Source of the DNA: Enterovibrio sp051650965
Lineage (GTDB): Bacteria > Pseudomonadota > Gammaproteobacteria > Enterobacterales > Vibrionaceae
Length of the DNA: 48,050 nt
Assembly: GCA_051650965.1 (NCBI GenBank)
Contig: JBOFRL010000007.1
Span: 1-48,050 of the forward strand
Direction: 5' to 3'
Positions 26,049-35,912 of the stretch are shown here, in pieces. A program made the translations under genes and the position numbers. The notes beneath the pieces were generated by a model that did not search any database, was not told where the DNA came from, and saw nothing but the letters and a program-made list of their open reading frames with translations. Every line of letters begins with the position of its first letter. Position 1 is the first letter of the stretch.

Positions 26049-28201
26049 AGCCTTGCATACTGTACAACCAGCCATTTTAAGCCGTGGTCAAAGAACGATA
26101 CTTGCACACGGCTTTGCTCTCCCGCCCCAGAAAAATCAACCACTTTGCCTAAACCAAATTTAGGATGATTCACTTTGCAGCCAAGGCTAAGCCTCGATTT
26201 GCTAAGATTTTCTTGCGCGATTTGCGCAGCAAAACGCCCAGCCGCAAGCGGATAGGAGACTTTGGCGCGCAGGCGGATCTCTTCGACGCAGTGCGCTGGC
26301 AGCTCTTGGATAAAGCGCGACGGGGTCTGCAGCGTCTCCTTGCCGTAAATGCGCCGCGACTGCGCATACGAGATGTACAACTTTTGCATCGCACGCGTGA
26401 GCCCAACATAACAAAGACGGCGCTCCTCCTCAATTCTGCCAGCTTCTTGCTGCGATAATTGACTCGGGAACAGCCCCTCTTCAAGTCCCACTAAAAAAAC
26501 AAGCGGGAATTCAAGACCTTTCGCGCTATGCAGCGTCATCATCTGCACAGCATCAGCAAATTTGTCCGCCTGCCCTTCACCCGCTTCAAGCGCCGCATGC
26601 GACAAAAAAGCGCCAAGCTCAGTTTGCGCCTCTTCATCCTGCCAAGAAAATTCACGAGCCGCGTTAACGAGCTCCGCCAAGTTTTCTACCCGCGCCTGCC
26701 CTTTTTCACCGCGCTCGCTGGCATACCAGCCTTGCAGACCCGAGCGCTTAATACTCTGCTCCACCAGTGCAAACAGCGACATTTCACGCGTTTCATCTTC
26801 AAGCTCATCGATCAACGCCAAAAACTGCTCGAGCATGTTAGTCATGCGCGCGTTGAGCGCTTTTTCATCCACAAGTTGACGGCTAGCTTGCCACAAGGTT
26901 TTGCCCTGCTCGCGTGCAAGCGTACGGACAAAATCGAGCGTCTTTTCGCCGATGCCACGCGCGGGCACATTGATGACCCGCTCAAAAGCTACATCGTCTA
27001 ATCGATTGTTAATTAAGCGCAAATACGCCAATGCGTCTTTAATTTCTTGGCGCTCAAAAAAGCGCATTCCGCCATAAATGCGGTAAGGCAATCGGGCCTG
27101 CAGCAGCGCCTCTTCTAGCACGCGCGACTGTGCATTGCTACGATACAAAACGGCGCAATCCTGCAATTTGCCGCCATTTTCCTGCCAATCTGCCAGCTTA
27201 TTGGCGACAAAGCGCGCTTCATCGAGCTCGTTAAACGCACTGTAAACGCTGATTGGCTCGCCTTTAGCGCCTTGCGTCCAAAGCTGTTTGCCCATGCGCT
27301 GTAAATTGTTCGCAATCAAATGGTTGGAGGCATCAAGAATGGTCGAGGTCGAACGGTAATTTTGTTCAAGACGGATCGTTTGCGCCTGTGCAAAATCCTG
27401 CAAAAAATGGCCGATGTTGGCAATTTTTGCGCCGCGCCAGCCGTAGATAGATTGATCATCATCGCCGACGATCAGCACGTTACTGCTTGTTCCCGCTAGG
27501 ATTTTTAGCCAAGCGTACTGAATGGCGTTCGTATCTTGGAATTCATCGACTAAAATGTGCGAAAAACGCTGCTGGTAATGGGCGCACAGCGCGGGATTTT
27601 TAGATAACAGCTCATAACTGCGTAGCAAAATTTCAGCAAAATCAAGCAAGTTTGCCCGATCGCACGTCTGCTGATATGCACTGTAAATGCGCAGCCACGT
27701 CTGCTCGATCCCATCGCGCGCGCGGATCTGCTCCGGACGGCGTCCTTCATCTTTATGTCCATTGATAAACCAAGCTGCTTGGCGCACAGGCCACTGTTTT
27801 TCATCTAAATTTTGCGCTTTTATCAGCCGCTTAAGCAAGCGCTGCTGATCTTCGCCATCAAGAATTTGAAAATCAAGGCTCAGGCCAGCCTCAAGGTGAT
27901 GCGTGCGCAGCAAACGGTGACAGAGCCCGTGAAACGTGCCACACCACATCGTGCGGCTCACATGGGGGATCAGGGCGTCGATGCGCTGCTTCATCTCAGC
28001 AGCCGCTTTATTGGTGAAGGTGACCGCTAAAATGGCATACGGCGAAACGTGCAGCGCTTGCACAAGCCACGCGATGCGGTGCACAAGCACGCGAGTTTTG
28101 CCGCTGCCAGCACCAGCAAGCACCAGATAATTACCCGGCGCCGCGCTAACCACTTGGCGCTGCTCGTCATTTAACCCGTTGATAATAGAAGAAGTGATCA
28201 T
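26033..28201 (-). CDS. uvrD: DNA helicase II
   Basis: UvrD is a 3'-5' SF1 helicase that removes UvrC and the excised strand in nucleotide excision repair and unwinds nicked DNA in mismatch repair. The 722-residue product (E. coli 720) has Walker A AGAGSGKT (residues 29-36), VTFTNKAA, the DEFQDTN box, GDDDQSIYGWRGA, LEQNYRST, TLHSAKGLEF and the C-terminal LGxVxHxxFG-like segment. The start at 28201 is chosen because it gives the family N-terminus; the frame is open to 28270. No LexA-type palindrome was recognised ahead of it. DUF484, xerC and yigB, usual neighbours before uvrD, are absent. Confidence 0.96.
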   Translation of the reverse strand: MITSSIINGLNDEQRQVVSAAPGNYLVLAGAGSGKTRVLVHRIAWLVQALHVSPYAILAVTFTNKAAAEMKQRIDALIPHVSRTMWCGTFHGLCHRLLRTHHLEAGLSLDFQILDGEDQQRLLKRLIKAQNLDEKQWPVRQAAWFINGHKDEGRRPEQIRARDGIEQTWLRIYSAYQQTCDRANLLDFAEILLRSYELLSKNPALCAHYQQRFSHILVDEFQDTNAIQYAWLKILAGTSSNVLIVGDDDQSIYGWRGAKIANIGHFLQDFAQAQTIRLEQNYRSTSTILDASNHLIANNLQRMGKQLWTQGAKGEPISVYSAFNELDEARFVANKLADWQENGGKLQDCAVLYRSNAQSRVLEEALLQARLPYRIYGGMRFFERQEIKDALAYLRLINNRLDDVAFERVINVPARGIGEKTLDFVRTLAREQGKTLWQASRQLVDEKALNARMTNMLEQFLALIDELEDETREMSLFALVEQSIKRSGLQGWYASERGEKGQARVENLAELVNAAREFSWQDEEAQTELGAFLSHAALEAGEGQADKFADAVQMMTLHSAKGLEFPLVFLVGLEEGLFPSQLSQQEAGRIEEERRLCYVGLTRAMQKLYISYAQSRRIYGKETLQTPSRFIQELPAHCVEEIRLRAKVSYPLAAGRFAAQIAQENLSKSRLSLGCKVNHPKFGLGKVVDFSGAGEQSRVQVSFFDHGLKWLVVQYARLEVVG

Positions 28202-28335
28202 AAAGATGCATTCGAAACAGCCCGTTAATGGGCCATTATAGCGATTTGCCGCCGTGCCGGCAGCAAGCAATGCATTTCTATTTGTTTTGGCAAGCGTGCA
28301 ATGTGTTTTAGCAAACGAGTAGCCAAGTGGCAGCG

Positions 28336-29160
28336 CTAAAGCGCAATCACACCATCAAAGACATGCACCGCAGGCCCTGTCATCCACAACGGCTCACTGC
28401 CGCCTTTCCAGCGCACCTGCAGGCTGCCGCCCGGCAAATGCACGGTGACCGTGTCCGCAAGCAGACCCTGCTTAATGCCGACCGCCACCGCCGCGCACGC
28501 CCCGCTGCCACAAGCGAGCGTCTCACCAACACCGCGCTCATAGACGCGCAGGCGAATTTCATGGCGCGAGACAATCTGCATAAATCCAACGTTGACCTGC
28601 TCAGGAAAACGCTCATGAGTCATCAGCATCTCGCCGTGCTCGGCCACCGGCGCGCTCGCCACGTCATCGACAATTAACACGCAGTGCGGATTGCCCATGC
28701 TGACCACGCCGATAAAAAAGGTGTTTTCGCCCTTGCGCACAATGTAAGTATTTTCTTCTGCAGTGGCGCGAAAAGGAATTTTATTAGGCTGCCAGATGGG
28801 TTGCCCCATATTCACCGTCACCGAGCCGTCGTACTCCACTTTTAGCTGCAATTTTCCCGCTTGCGTGCTCACTTTAAGCTGCGATTTGTTGGTCAGCCCT
28901 TTGAGCTGCACAAAACGCGCTAAACAACGCGCGCCATTGCCGCACTGCGCCACTTCGCTGCCATTCGCGTTAAAAATGCGATAATGAAAATCGCTGTCAG
29001 GATCATAAGGCGGCTCAACAAGAAGCAGCTGATCAAAGCCAATACCACGATGGCGGTCGGCCAAGCGGCGAATGAGATCGGGCGAAAAATAGCCATTTTG
29101 CGTGACCACATCCACGACCACAAAATCATTACCAAGACCATGCATTTTTGAAAATTGCAT
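28336..29160 (-). CDS. dapF: Diaminopimelate epimerase
   Basis: DapF converts LL- to meso-diaminopimelate, the lysine precursor and peptidoglycan cross-link residue. The two catalytic cysteines are Cys73 in AQCGNGARC and Cys217 in ETLACGSGAC. The start at 29160 gives 274 residues, exactly the E. coli length, and has AGGA eight bases upstream. The gene follows lysA by ten bases, so epimerase and decarboxylase of the same pathway are made together. Confidence 0.97.
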   Translation of the reverse strand: MQFSKMHGLGNDFVVVDVVTQNGYFSPDLIRRLADRHRGIGFDQLLLVEPPYDPDSDFHYRIFNANGSEVAQCGNGARCLARFVQLKGLTNKSQLKVSTQAGKLQLKVEYDGSVTVNMGQPIWQPNKIPFRATAEENTYIVRKGENTFFIGVVSMGNPHCVLIVDDVASAPVAEHGEMLMTHERFPEQVNVGFMQIVSRHEIRLRVYERGVGETLACGSGACAAVAVGIKQGLLADTVTVHLPGGSLQVRWKGGSEPLWMTGPAVHVFDGVIAL

Positions 29161-29170
29161 CAATAAAATC

Positions 29171-30421
29171 CTATTTAGGCAAAATTCGCTCAAGTTGCCA
29201 CAGCGAATCAAGCGATTCTCGTTGCCGGACGATATGCGCTGCGGCGCCATCCACCATCACTTCGGCGGCGCGAACACGAGTATTGTAGTTAGATGACATC
29301 ACAAAACCATACGCACCGGCGCCGCGCACAGCCAAAAGATCACCGTTTTGCAGGGATAGCGCGCGCCCTTTGCCAAGGTGATCGCCCGTTTCGCACACCG
29401 GTCCCACCACGTCATAAATTTGTGGCGACGACTCGCGCGGCGTTACAGGGACAATCTGCTGCCAAGCTTGGTAGAGCGCGGGGCGAATGAGATCGTTCAT
29501 CGCCGCATCCACAATCGCAAAATTCTTATGCTCAGTATGCTTTAAATACATCACACGTGTAAGCAGTACGCCAGCATGCGCGGCAATTGCACGGCCTGGC
29601 TCTAAAATAATTTCTAATTCAGGGACTTGCTGCAAATTTTCGCGCAGCGCGTTGGCATACTGCTGCGCTGTTGGCGCCGCTTCATCGCCGTACGCTACGC
29701 CAAGGCCGCCGCCAAGATCTAAATGCTCAATCACTATGCCATCAGCGCGCAGCTCAACAATGAGCGCGACGAGCCGCTGCAGCGCGCTGACAAATGGCGC
29801 AAGCTCTAGCAGCTGGGAACCGATGTGGCAATCGATGCCGGTGATCTTGATGTTAGGCAGCTGATGCGCCTGCAAAAATAGCGCCCGCGCCTGTGTGTGC
29901 GCGATGCCAAATTTGTTCTCTTTCAGCCCCGTTGCAATGTAGGGGTGCGTTTTGGCGTCGACGTCAGGGTTGATGCGAAGACTCACCGGCGCCACTTTAT
30001 TTAGCGAACGCGCCACCTCATCAAGCAACAAAAGCTCGGCGCTCGATTCCACATTAAAGCAGCGAATGCCCACTTCCAGCGCGCGGGCCATCTCCGCAGC
30101 GCTTTTGCCAACGCCAGAAAAGACCACTTTGTCGGCGCGTCCACCCGCCGCAAGTACGCGCTCAAGCTCGCCTTGCGAAACAATGTCAAAGCCGCTGCCA
30201 AGTTTGGCTAGAACGTTCAGCACCGCTAAATTGCTGTTGGCTTTCACGGCAAAGCAGATCAGGTGACGGCGATCGGCAAATGCCTCGGCAAAGGCGCGCC
30301 AGCCGTTTTCCAGCGCCGCGCGCGAATAGACATAGAGCGGCGTTTGGTATTGCAAAGCCAGCGCCTCTAGCGAAACTTGCTCGCCATGCAGCGTACCGTT
30401 GTTTAGCGCAAAATAGTCCAA
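29171..30421 (-). CDS. lysA: Diaminopimelate decarboxylase
   Basis: LysA removes CO2 from meso-diaminopimelate to give lysine, using pyridoxal phosphate bound to Lys60 in CFAVKANSN. Other family motifs are the HIGSQ segment, GGGLGVAY, EPGRAI and VGPVCETGD. The best start is the TTG at 30421, which gives MDYFALNNG, the usual N-terminus, and has GAGGA eight bases ahead; a GTG at 30436 is less likely. The 416 residues suit the family. It lies between lptM and dapF in the widespread lptM-lysA-dapF order. Confidence 0.95.
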   Translation of the reverse strand: MDYFALNNGTLHGEQVSLEALALQYQTPLYVYSRAALENGWRAFAEAFADRRHLICFAVKANSNLAVLNVLAKLGSGFDIVSQGELERVLAAGGRADKVVFSGVGKSAAEMARALEVGIRCFNVESSAELLLLDEVARSLNKVAPVSLRINPDVDAKTHPYIATGLKENKFGIAHTQARALFLQAHQLPNIKITGIDCHIGSQLLELAPFVSALQRLVALIVELRADGIVIEHLDLGGGLGVAYGDEAAPTAQQYANALRENLQQVPELEIILEPGRAIAAHAGVLLTRVMYLKHTEHKNFAIVDAAMNDLIRPALYQAWQQIVPVTPRESSPQIYDVVGPVCETGDHLGKGRALSLQNGDLLAVRGAGAYGFVMSSNYNTRVRAAEVMVDGAAAHIVRQRESLDSLWQLERILPK

Positions 30422-30466
30422 GCTTGTTTTCCTCACTAACCATGCCGACCCGAGTTTACTTTTTGC

Positions 30467-30622
30467 TTACTGTGCGGCAGCAGCGTCCTGCTCTGGCGCT
30501 TGCGCCGCAATTAATTTTTTATTCGTCACAGGATCTTCTGGAAAATGTAAATTACCACGTTGCCCGCATCCTGCTAGCACGGTCAATACCGCGCATAAAA
30601 TGACTATTTTTTGCATTTTCAT
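30467..30622 (-). CDS. lptM: LPS assembly lipoprotein LptM (YifL family)
   Basis: This 51-residue lipoprotein has a short signal sequence ending in the lipobox LAGC, with the lipidated Cys19, followed by GQRGNLHFPEDP, which matches the conserved CGxRGxLxFP core of YifL. In E. coli the protein, renamed LptM, binds LptD at the outer membrane and promotes its native disulfide pattern. The frame extends to 30751 but the start at 30622 places the signal sequence at the N-terminus and has a GGA ahead. It lies between cyaY (divergent) and lysA. Confidence 0.9.
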   Translation of the reverse strand: MKMQKIVILCAVLTVLAGCGQRGNLHFPEDPVTNKKLIAAQAPEQDAAAAQ

Positions 30623-30743
30623 CCATTTTCCATTCGTATGCCAAAATCGCGCCACGGCAACCGCTGCAAAACAGCGCTGCAGCAGCGTAAACTTAGGTAT
30701 ATAATCGCAACCCACAGCGAAAAGCAAGCAAAGCGGCACACAT

Positions 30744-31058
30744 ATGGACAATAGTCAATTTCACATTTTGGTCGATAAAGAGATGCTCTGGCTGGAAAAT
30801 GCCATCGAACAAAGCGGCGCGCCCATTGATTTTGAGATCAATGGCAACGTTATGACGCTGGAGTTTGAAAATCGCAGCCAAATCGTCATCAATCGCCAAG
30901 AAGCGATGCAGCAAATTTGGGTGGCTTCGCTTTCTGGCGGATACCATTTTAGTTACGCAGAAAATGCGTGGCGCTGCAGCAAAACGGGACTGACACTAAA
31001 AGCGTTACTTACTCAAGAGTGCAGCCTGCAGGCGGGCGAAACCATCGATTGGGACTGA
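30744..31058 (+). CDS. cyaY: Iron-sulfur cluster assembly regulator CyaY (frataxin)
   Basis: CyaY is the bacterial frataxin homologue. It binds iron and the desulfurase IscS and tunes iron-sulfur cluster assembly. The 104 residues have the acidic first helix (DKEMLWLENAIEQ), the strand segment NVMTLEFENRSQIVINRQ, QQIWVASLSGGYHF and the closing GLTLKALL. It stands in the common position between lptM and cyaA, pointing toward cyaA. The start codon lacks a strong Shine-Dalgarno. Confidence 0.95.
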   Translation: MDNSQFHILVDKEMLWLENAIEQSGAPIDFEINGNVMTLEFENRSQIVINRQEAMQQIWVASLSGGYHFSYAENAWRCSKTGLTLKALLTQECSLQAGETIDWD

Positions 31059-31138
31059 CAGTTATCAGCCCGATTGCTTGAGCGGTTTTGCGCAGCAAAA
31101 ATTTTTGGCGCGCCAATGTTGCCGCCGTGCGCAAGCCG

Positions 31139-33691
31139 CTAAGCGACACTCTCTTCGTGCAGCGTCAAATCTGGATTTTGCGGTTGGCGCTCCGTTTTAT
31201 AAGGGATCAGCTGCACGCTATCTGCGTGATGAATGATCTCGTAAAACTGCGGCAAGTTAAAATTCACCTCATTTTCATGCAGCGAATCTTTGTTTTGCAG
31301 CAAAGAGTAAAAACGGTTCACCGCGCGCACCACCGCTTCTTTGTGCTGGCCGCACTGGCGGTAGACTTCGATGCGGTTATGCTCATCAAGCAGATAAATG
31401 TTAAAGCCGTTATCGCAATCTTCGAAGAAAAACTGGATCAATCCTTCACTGGCAAACGAATCGACCAGCGCGGGCGGCGTAATGTCGACCTCGGTGAGCT
31501 GCATAACCGGCAACTTGCTGATCTTGTTACTTGAAATTGTTCGATAAAAATCGATAGGATTTTCAAGCTTTTGCACCGACACACCGCGTCGCTCAAAAAA
31601 CAGGCCAAAAGTCGCCGCCGCAACGCGCAGCAGTTTAAAGCGATACTGGCGGCCGGGCTCAGACGGGTGCAAGCGCATATCGATGGCGTCGCTGATGAGC
31701 TGCAAAACGCTGCGCCTGATCACCTCATTTTGCTGGCTCGCATAACAAAAAACATCAAGCGATTCAGGAGACTTCGCATCTTGGTGCATCTTGTTCAAGA
31801 TGGCTTTGAGCACCTCTAAAATGGCGCTATCCCCTTTGAAGTGCAGCGTACGCACTTCGTTCCAACTGTTGGTATAAATCAGGTCGATGCTGCCGATCAG
31901 GCAGTGCGACTTACAGCTAAAACTGAATACATCGCTGGCCGTTAGCACCGTTTTAGTGGCCAGCGGCTGCGCTAACGCGTAAGTAGGATCTTGTTCTAGG
32001 TTGATAAATAGCGCTAACTTTCTGATTTCACACGGACTTGAGAGCGCTTCACGCGAGGCGCTGGTGCGCGTGATAGAAAACGTGTTGCGAATATCGCTGG
32101 CAAACTGATAGCACTTTGGCTCATCAACATGGCTGCCTTTGCTGATATGGTGCATGCGCGTGCTCGGCGTGAGCAGCTCATTAAAATAAGCCCAAGCAAC
32201 CAGCTGCGACAAATAGCGGTTATGCTCAAGCGGCGCGCGGCCAATGATCTGCTCGGCCGCTAGCGAGTGCTTATACAAATACCAGCCGTCAGGGCTCGCG
32301 CTGCCTTCAGGCACTTGGATAAAGGAGAGATCATCCTCGTGCAAGTCATTGATAAACTGAGTATTTATCAGCGTCACTTTACCAGGCAGCACTTCAAACG
32401 CCGCATACAGCTTGCGCGCAAGCATGCTAATGTCTTCAGAGCTTATCGATGAGTTGATCCTATTTTTTTCCGCAAAAGCAATTAAGTTGCGATAACTTAA
32501 CATCAGCGCATCAATTAGCTCGTTATGTGTTTGTTTTACTTTATAAATTTTCCAGCCGTTGCGGTTATCGTTCTCAACGATCTGCGCTTTGCTCCAGCGC
32601 CACTTTGTCACCAGCATCGACACGATTTCACGCCGCCAATCCATTTTACCGCTTTGCACTGGCTGGCTTAATTTTTCATTGGTTTTAAGATAAAAACAGC
32701 GGCGCACTAAGTTTAAGCGCTTTTCATCGCCGGTTTTTTCTAAATAATCCATGACCTTATCTAACACCAGCAGATAAGAGTCGGTTTGGCAGATAGCGAT
32801 CTGCTCGGCAAAAAAGCGCCGTTTATATTCGATGCTTAAAAGTCTAGGCTTAGGGTATTCCCACGAATACGCTTCGAGCAAAATAGCCTTAAGTACTGAT
32901 TTATAAGGAGAATCTATCCCCTTATACAGCTGCCATAAACTTGAACCAAAAAATTCTTCCGCAGGAATCGATGGCAAGCCGCCAAAATCAATCCACGCTT
33001 CGCGGCGAAGTTGCCCTTGCTTAACAAGCTGCGCAAGATAATTTTCGTAGTTATCTTCTTGATCGGGCGGGACTAAGTACCACATCAGCGGCAATCCAGC
33101 TAAACAGATGGCCGAGCGATAAAATTCATCAAGTAACAGGTAGTGCTGACTAGTTCCGCAGTTATCCGATGTCATTTCATCGGCATTTTGTGAGCGAAAT
33201 CTCTCTTCGCTCATAACAAAAAAGTTACACTCCACACCTTGGTCGAGCGTCCAGTCGGAAATTTGCTGGCATTTTTGTTCTAATGCGGTTTGCTGCTTGC
33301 GCGTTAGATTGGCTTCAACGCAAACCCAAATGTCGAGGTCGCTTTTGAAATTTTGGCCGATCGAGCCTGTGCTGCCCATTGCATACAGCCCTTTGATTGG
33401 CGTCGTTTGCGGCGCGGCCAAGCCGGTGAGTTTACTGTCGAACAGCGCTTGCCAACTCAGATGCACCTGTGGCTTAACCTGAGTGAGCGGAAAATTAGCA
33501 ATGCCAAAGACTGCTGCTTTTTCAACAAATCCTGGAACTGCAGGATCATTGATGTGCAACAGAACTGGTAAGATATTAAATATGGTTAGTGCCTGCGCAT
33601 GCATTGCGCTACAAGCGCGCTCAAATCTAGCCTGATTAAAAATATCGAAACGCGCTAATTGCTGTTCAACATAATTTTGCAAAGTACACAT
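31139..33691 (-). CDS. cyaA: Class I adenylate cyclase
   Basis: CyaA makes cyclic AMP, the signal for CRP. The catalytic domain includes GSTGSIGQ (about 106-113) and the metal-binding SDLDIWV with Asp118 and Asp120. The C-terminal regulatory half has SFSCKSHCLIGSIDLIY and ASEGLIQFFFE, like enteric CyaA. Starting at the ATG at 33691 gives 850 residues (E. coli 848); the frame is open to 33763 with other starts. No strong Shine-Dalgarno is seen, in keeping with the weak initiation known for enteric cyaA. It is divergent from hemC and convergent with cyaY. Confidence 0.95.
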   Translation of the reverse strand: MCTLQNYVEQQLARFDIFNQARFERACSAMHAQALTIFNILPVLLHINDPAVPGFVEKAAVFGIANFPLTQVKPQVHLSWQALFDSKLTGLAAPQTTPIKGLYAMGSTGSIGQNFKSDLDIWVCVEANLTRKQQTALEQKCQQISDWTLDQGVECNFFVMSEERFRSQNADEMTSDNCGTSQHYLLLDEFYRSAICLAGLPLMWYLVPPDQEDNYENYLAQLVKQGQLRREAWIDFGGLPSIPAEEFFGSSLWQLYKGIDSPYKSVLKAILLEAYSWEYPKPRLLSIEYKRRFFAEQIAICQTDSYLLVLDKVMDYLEKTGDEKRLNLVRRCFYLKTNEKLSQPVQSGKMDWRREIVSMLVTKWRWSKAQIVENDNRNGWKIYKVKQTHNELIDALMLSYRNLIAFAEKNRINSSISSEDISMLARKLYAAFEVLPGKVTLINTQFINDLHEDDLSFIQVPEGSASPDGWYLYKHSLAAEQIIGRAPLEHNRYLSQLVAWAYFNELLTPSTRMHHISKGSHVDEPKCYQFASDIRNTFSITRTSASREALSSPCEIRKLALFINLEQDPTYALAQPLATKTVLTASDVFSFSCKSHCLIGSIDLIYTNSWNEVRTLHFKGDSAILEVLKAILNKMHQDAKSPESLDVFCYASQQNEVIRRSVLQLISDAIDMRLHPSEPGRQYRFKLLRVAAATFGLFFERRGVSVQKLENPIDFYRTISSNKISKLPVMQLTEVDITPPALVDSFASEGLIQFFFEDCDNGFNIYLLDEHNRIEVYRQCGQHKEAVVRAVNRFYSLLQNKDSLHENEVNFNLPQFYEIIHHADSVQLIPYKTERQPQNPDLTLHEESVA

Positions 33692-34162
33692 CCAAAATAG
33701 CCGACATCCTGTCAACATGGCGAGTTGCAACTGATCTTGTGCAAATATCGAAGCCAATATCAAAGCGATAAAGCGTGATCAATTTATCATTTTCCCTGAT
33801 GGGGGTAAAGTAAACAACTTTGATCAATTCTTGACCTTAACCCATCGACCAAACAAAACAGTGCAGTAGAGAGCGACATATCTCAAATAAAATTAAGAAA
33901 AAATAGAGACTTATCTCAGCTTGTTGGTAGCCGCTTTTCAACAAATTGATGTCAATCGAACTTTTCTACGCCCCAACATTGCCCCGTGCCTACTTCACAT
34001 TTTTAGACAAAAATCCCCGCGCTCCTTACTGGGTTCGCAAAAGCGTAAATAAAATGGTTTTTCTGCGCGCGATCTGGCTAAAATCCTGCTTCGATGATCG
34101 CTTCTATTCGAGCTCAAATTCGTCATGCTAGGATGGGAAAATAGCAGTTGAGGTACCAGACA
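33692..34162. other. Divergent control region of cyaA and hemC
   Basis: This stretch of 471 bases has no convincing gene; a 61-codon frame at 33946-34131 lacks a ribosome site and family features. It must hold the promoters of both genes. A weak CRP-like site, CGTGA-N6-TATCA, lies at 33774-33789. An extended -10-like TGCTAGGAT lies about 30 bases before hemC. Neither is strong. Confidence 0.5.
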
Positions 34163-35104
34163 ATGAACACGATTTACGACCAAACCATTCGTATTGCTAC
34201 GCGCCGCAGCCCGCTCGCGCTTTGGCAAGCGCACTACGTGAAAACTCAGCTTGAAACCCACCATCCCAGCCTGCGCGTTGAGCTGCTGACCATGGTCACT
34301 AAGGGTGATATTTTACTCGACACACCTTTGGCCAAAATTGGCGGAAAAGGGCTTTTTATCAAAGAGCTCGAGCAAGCGTTGCTCGACGGCCGCGCAGACA
34401 TCGCCGTGCATTCAATGAAAGACATTCCCGCCGAGTTCCCGCAAGGTTTAGGCATTGCGGCGATTTGCCAGCGCGAAGATCCACGCGACGCGTTTGTCTC
34501 AAACCGCTACGCCAGCATTGCGGAGCTGCCGCATGGCGCAATAGTGGGCACCTCAAGCCTGCGCCGCCAATGCCAGCTGCGCGCGCAGCGTCCCGATCTG
34601 GTAATAAAAACCTTGCGCGGCAATGTTGGCACACGCCTCTCCAAGCTTGATGAAGGTCACTTTGATGCGATCATTTTAGCGGCCGCCGGACTCAAACGGC
34701 TTGAGTTAGCCGAGCGCATCGCTTGCTTTATTGAGCCAGAAGAGATGCTGCCCGCGGCAGGCCAAGGCGCGGTTGGTATCGAGTGCCGCACTGCCGACGC
34801 CGCACTGCGCGCGCTGCTAGCGCCGCTCAACGACGCCGTTACGCAAGCGCAAGTTTTATGTGAGCGTGCAATGACTAACAAACTGCAAGGCGGCTGCCAA
34901 GTTCCCATTGGCAGCTTTGCCGTAAGCTCTGGCGACAAACTGATGTTGCGCGCCTTAATTGGCGAGCCTGACGGCAGCAAACTGCTGCAAGTCCAGCTAG
35001 AGGGCGACATCGCACAGGCTCAAGAGCTTGGTGAGCAAGCGGCCGCTCTGCTGCAAGAAAAAGGCGCGCAAGCGATTTTGGACAATCTGGGAAGCAGCGC
35101 ATGA
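34163..35104 (+). CDS. hemC: Hydroxymethylbilane synthase (porphobilinogen deaminase)
   Basis: HemC joins four porphobilinogens into hydroxymethylbilane in haem synthesis. Its dipyrromethane cofactor is attached to Cys245 in LQGGCQVPIG. Other motifs are TRRSPLALWQA, TKGD, GKGLFIKELE, HSMKD, TSSLRRQ and LRGNVGTRL. The ATG at 34163 has GAGGT eight bases ahead and gives 313 residues; an upstream TTG at 34148 is within that signal. It is the first gene of hemCDXY and overlaps hemD by four bases. Confidence 0.97.
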   Translation: MNTIYDQTIRIATRRSPLALWQAHYVKTQLETHHPSLRVELLTMVTKGDILLDTPLAKIGGKGLFIKELEQALLDGRADIAVHSMKDIPAEFPQGLGIAAICQREDPRDAFVSNRYASIAELPHGAIVGTSSLRRQCQLRAQRPDLVIKTLRGNVGTRLSKLDEGHFDAIILAAAGLKRLELAERIACFIEPEEMLPAAGQGAVGIECRTADAALRALLAPLNDAVTQAQVLCERAMTNKLQGGCQVPIGSFAVSSGDKLMLRALIGEPDGSKLLQVQLEGDIAQAQELGEQAAALLQEKGAQAILDNLGSSA

Positions 35105-35865
35105 CCGTACTGGTCGTTCGTCCCGAGCCCGCTTGCAGCGAGCTTGTTAACCTGTTTCAAGCCGCCAATATGGACGCGATTGGCGCGCCATTTTTACAAT
35201 TTGCCACCGGCAAAGAGAGCGCAAAGGCGGCGACAATGCTGCCAACGCTGCCACCGCACAGCGTGGTGCTTGCGGTCAGCCCGCGCGCGGTTGAATTTAC
35301 TCACGCTGCGCTGCAAGCGGCAGGCAAGCCGTGGCCGCAGCCGCTTCACTACATCGCGATTGGAGAAAAAACCGCGCACACGTGGCGCGCGCTTGCCAAC
35401 ATTCACGCCCTCACCCCAGCCCGCCACGACAGCGAAGGCGTCATGCAGCTGCCTTTTTGGCAGATGGCTCGCAATATCACTGTGGCTATTTTGCGCGGTA
35501 ATGGCGGGCGCGAATTTATCGGCGATACTTTAGCTTTGGCCGATTCAAAAGCCAATGTATGTTACTTTGAGGTTTATCAACGAATTTGGTATCGTGACGG
35601 CGTAACACAGCACAAAAAACAGTGGCAGCAAAACAGGATCACGTCTGTTGTGGTAACAAGTGGCGAACAATTGCGTTTTATGTGGCAAGATCTTGATAAT
35701 TCAGAAAAAAACTGGATCATTCGTTGCCAGCTGTTCGTCCCAAGCCAACGGATTTACCTGCAAGCAAAGTCCTTAGGATTTACTTGGATTTGTAATGTGA
35801 ACAGCGCCAATAATCTAGACCTTTTTACCGCGGTGCGATTAGCTGACCACACTCTTTCGCGCTAA
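35101..35865 (+). CDS. hemD: Uroporphyrinogen-III synthase
   Basis: HemD closes the linear tetrapyrrole and inverts ring D to give uroporphyrinogen III. The family is poorly conserved in sequence; support comes from the N-terminal VLVVRPEPACSEL, AVSPRAVEF, HYIAIGEKTAH, AILRGNGGREF and TSGEQLRF segments, the 254-residue length (E. coli 246) and the place directly after hemC with an ATGA overlap. Confidence 0.92.
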   Translation: MTVLVVRPEPACSELVNLFQAANMDAIGAPFLQFATGKESAKAATMLPTLPPHSVVLAVSPRAVEFTHAALQAAGKPWPQPLHYIAIGEKTAHTWRALANIHALTPARHDSEGVMQLPFWQMARNITVAILRGNGGREFIGDTLALADSKANVCYFEVYQRIWYRDGVTQHKKQWQQNRITSVVVTSGEQLRFMWQDLDNSEKNWIIRCQLFVPSQRIYLQAKSLGFTWICNVNSANNLDLFTAVRLADHTLSR

Positions 35866-35912
35866 TTTCGTTATGTACTAAGTCCTATGTACTTATAAAT
35901 TTGGAAAAAAAG

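Noticed and set aside
28202..28335. LexA (SOS) box ahead of uvrD
   Set aside because: E. coli uvrD has a CTG-N10-CAG operator; no such palindrome was found in this gap by eye.
33946..34131. 61-codon plus-strand frame between cyaA and hemC
   Set aside because: No ribosome site, no family resemblance, and it lies in a region that must hold divergent promoters.
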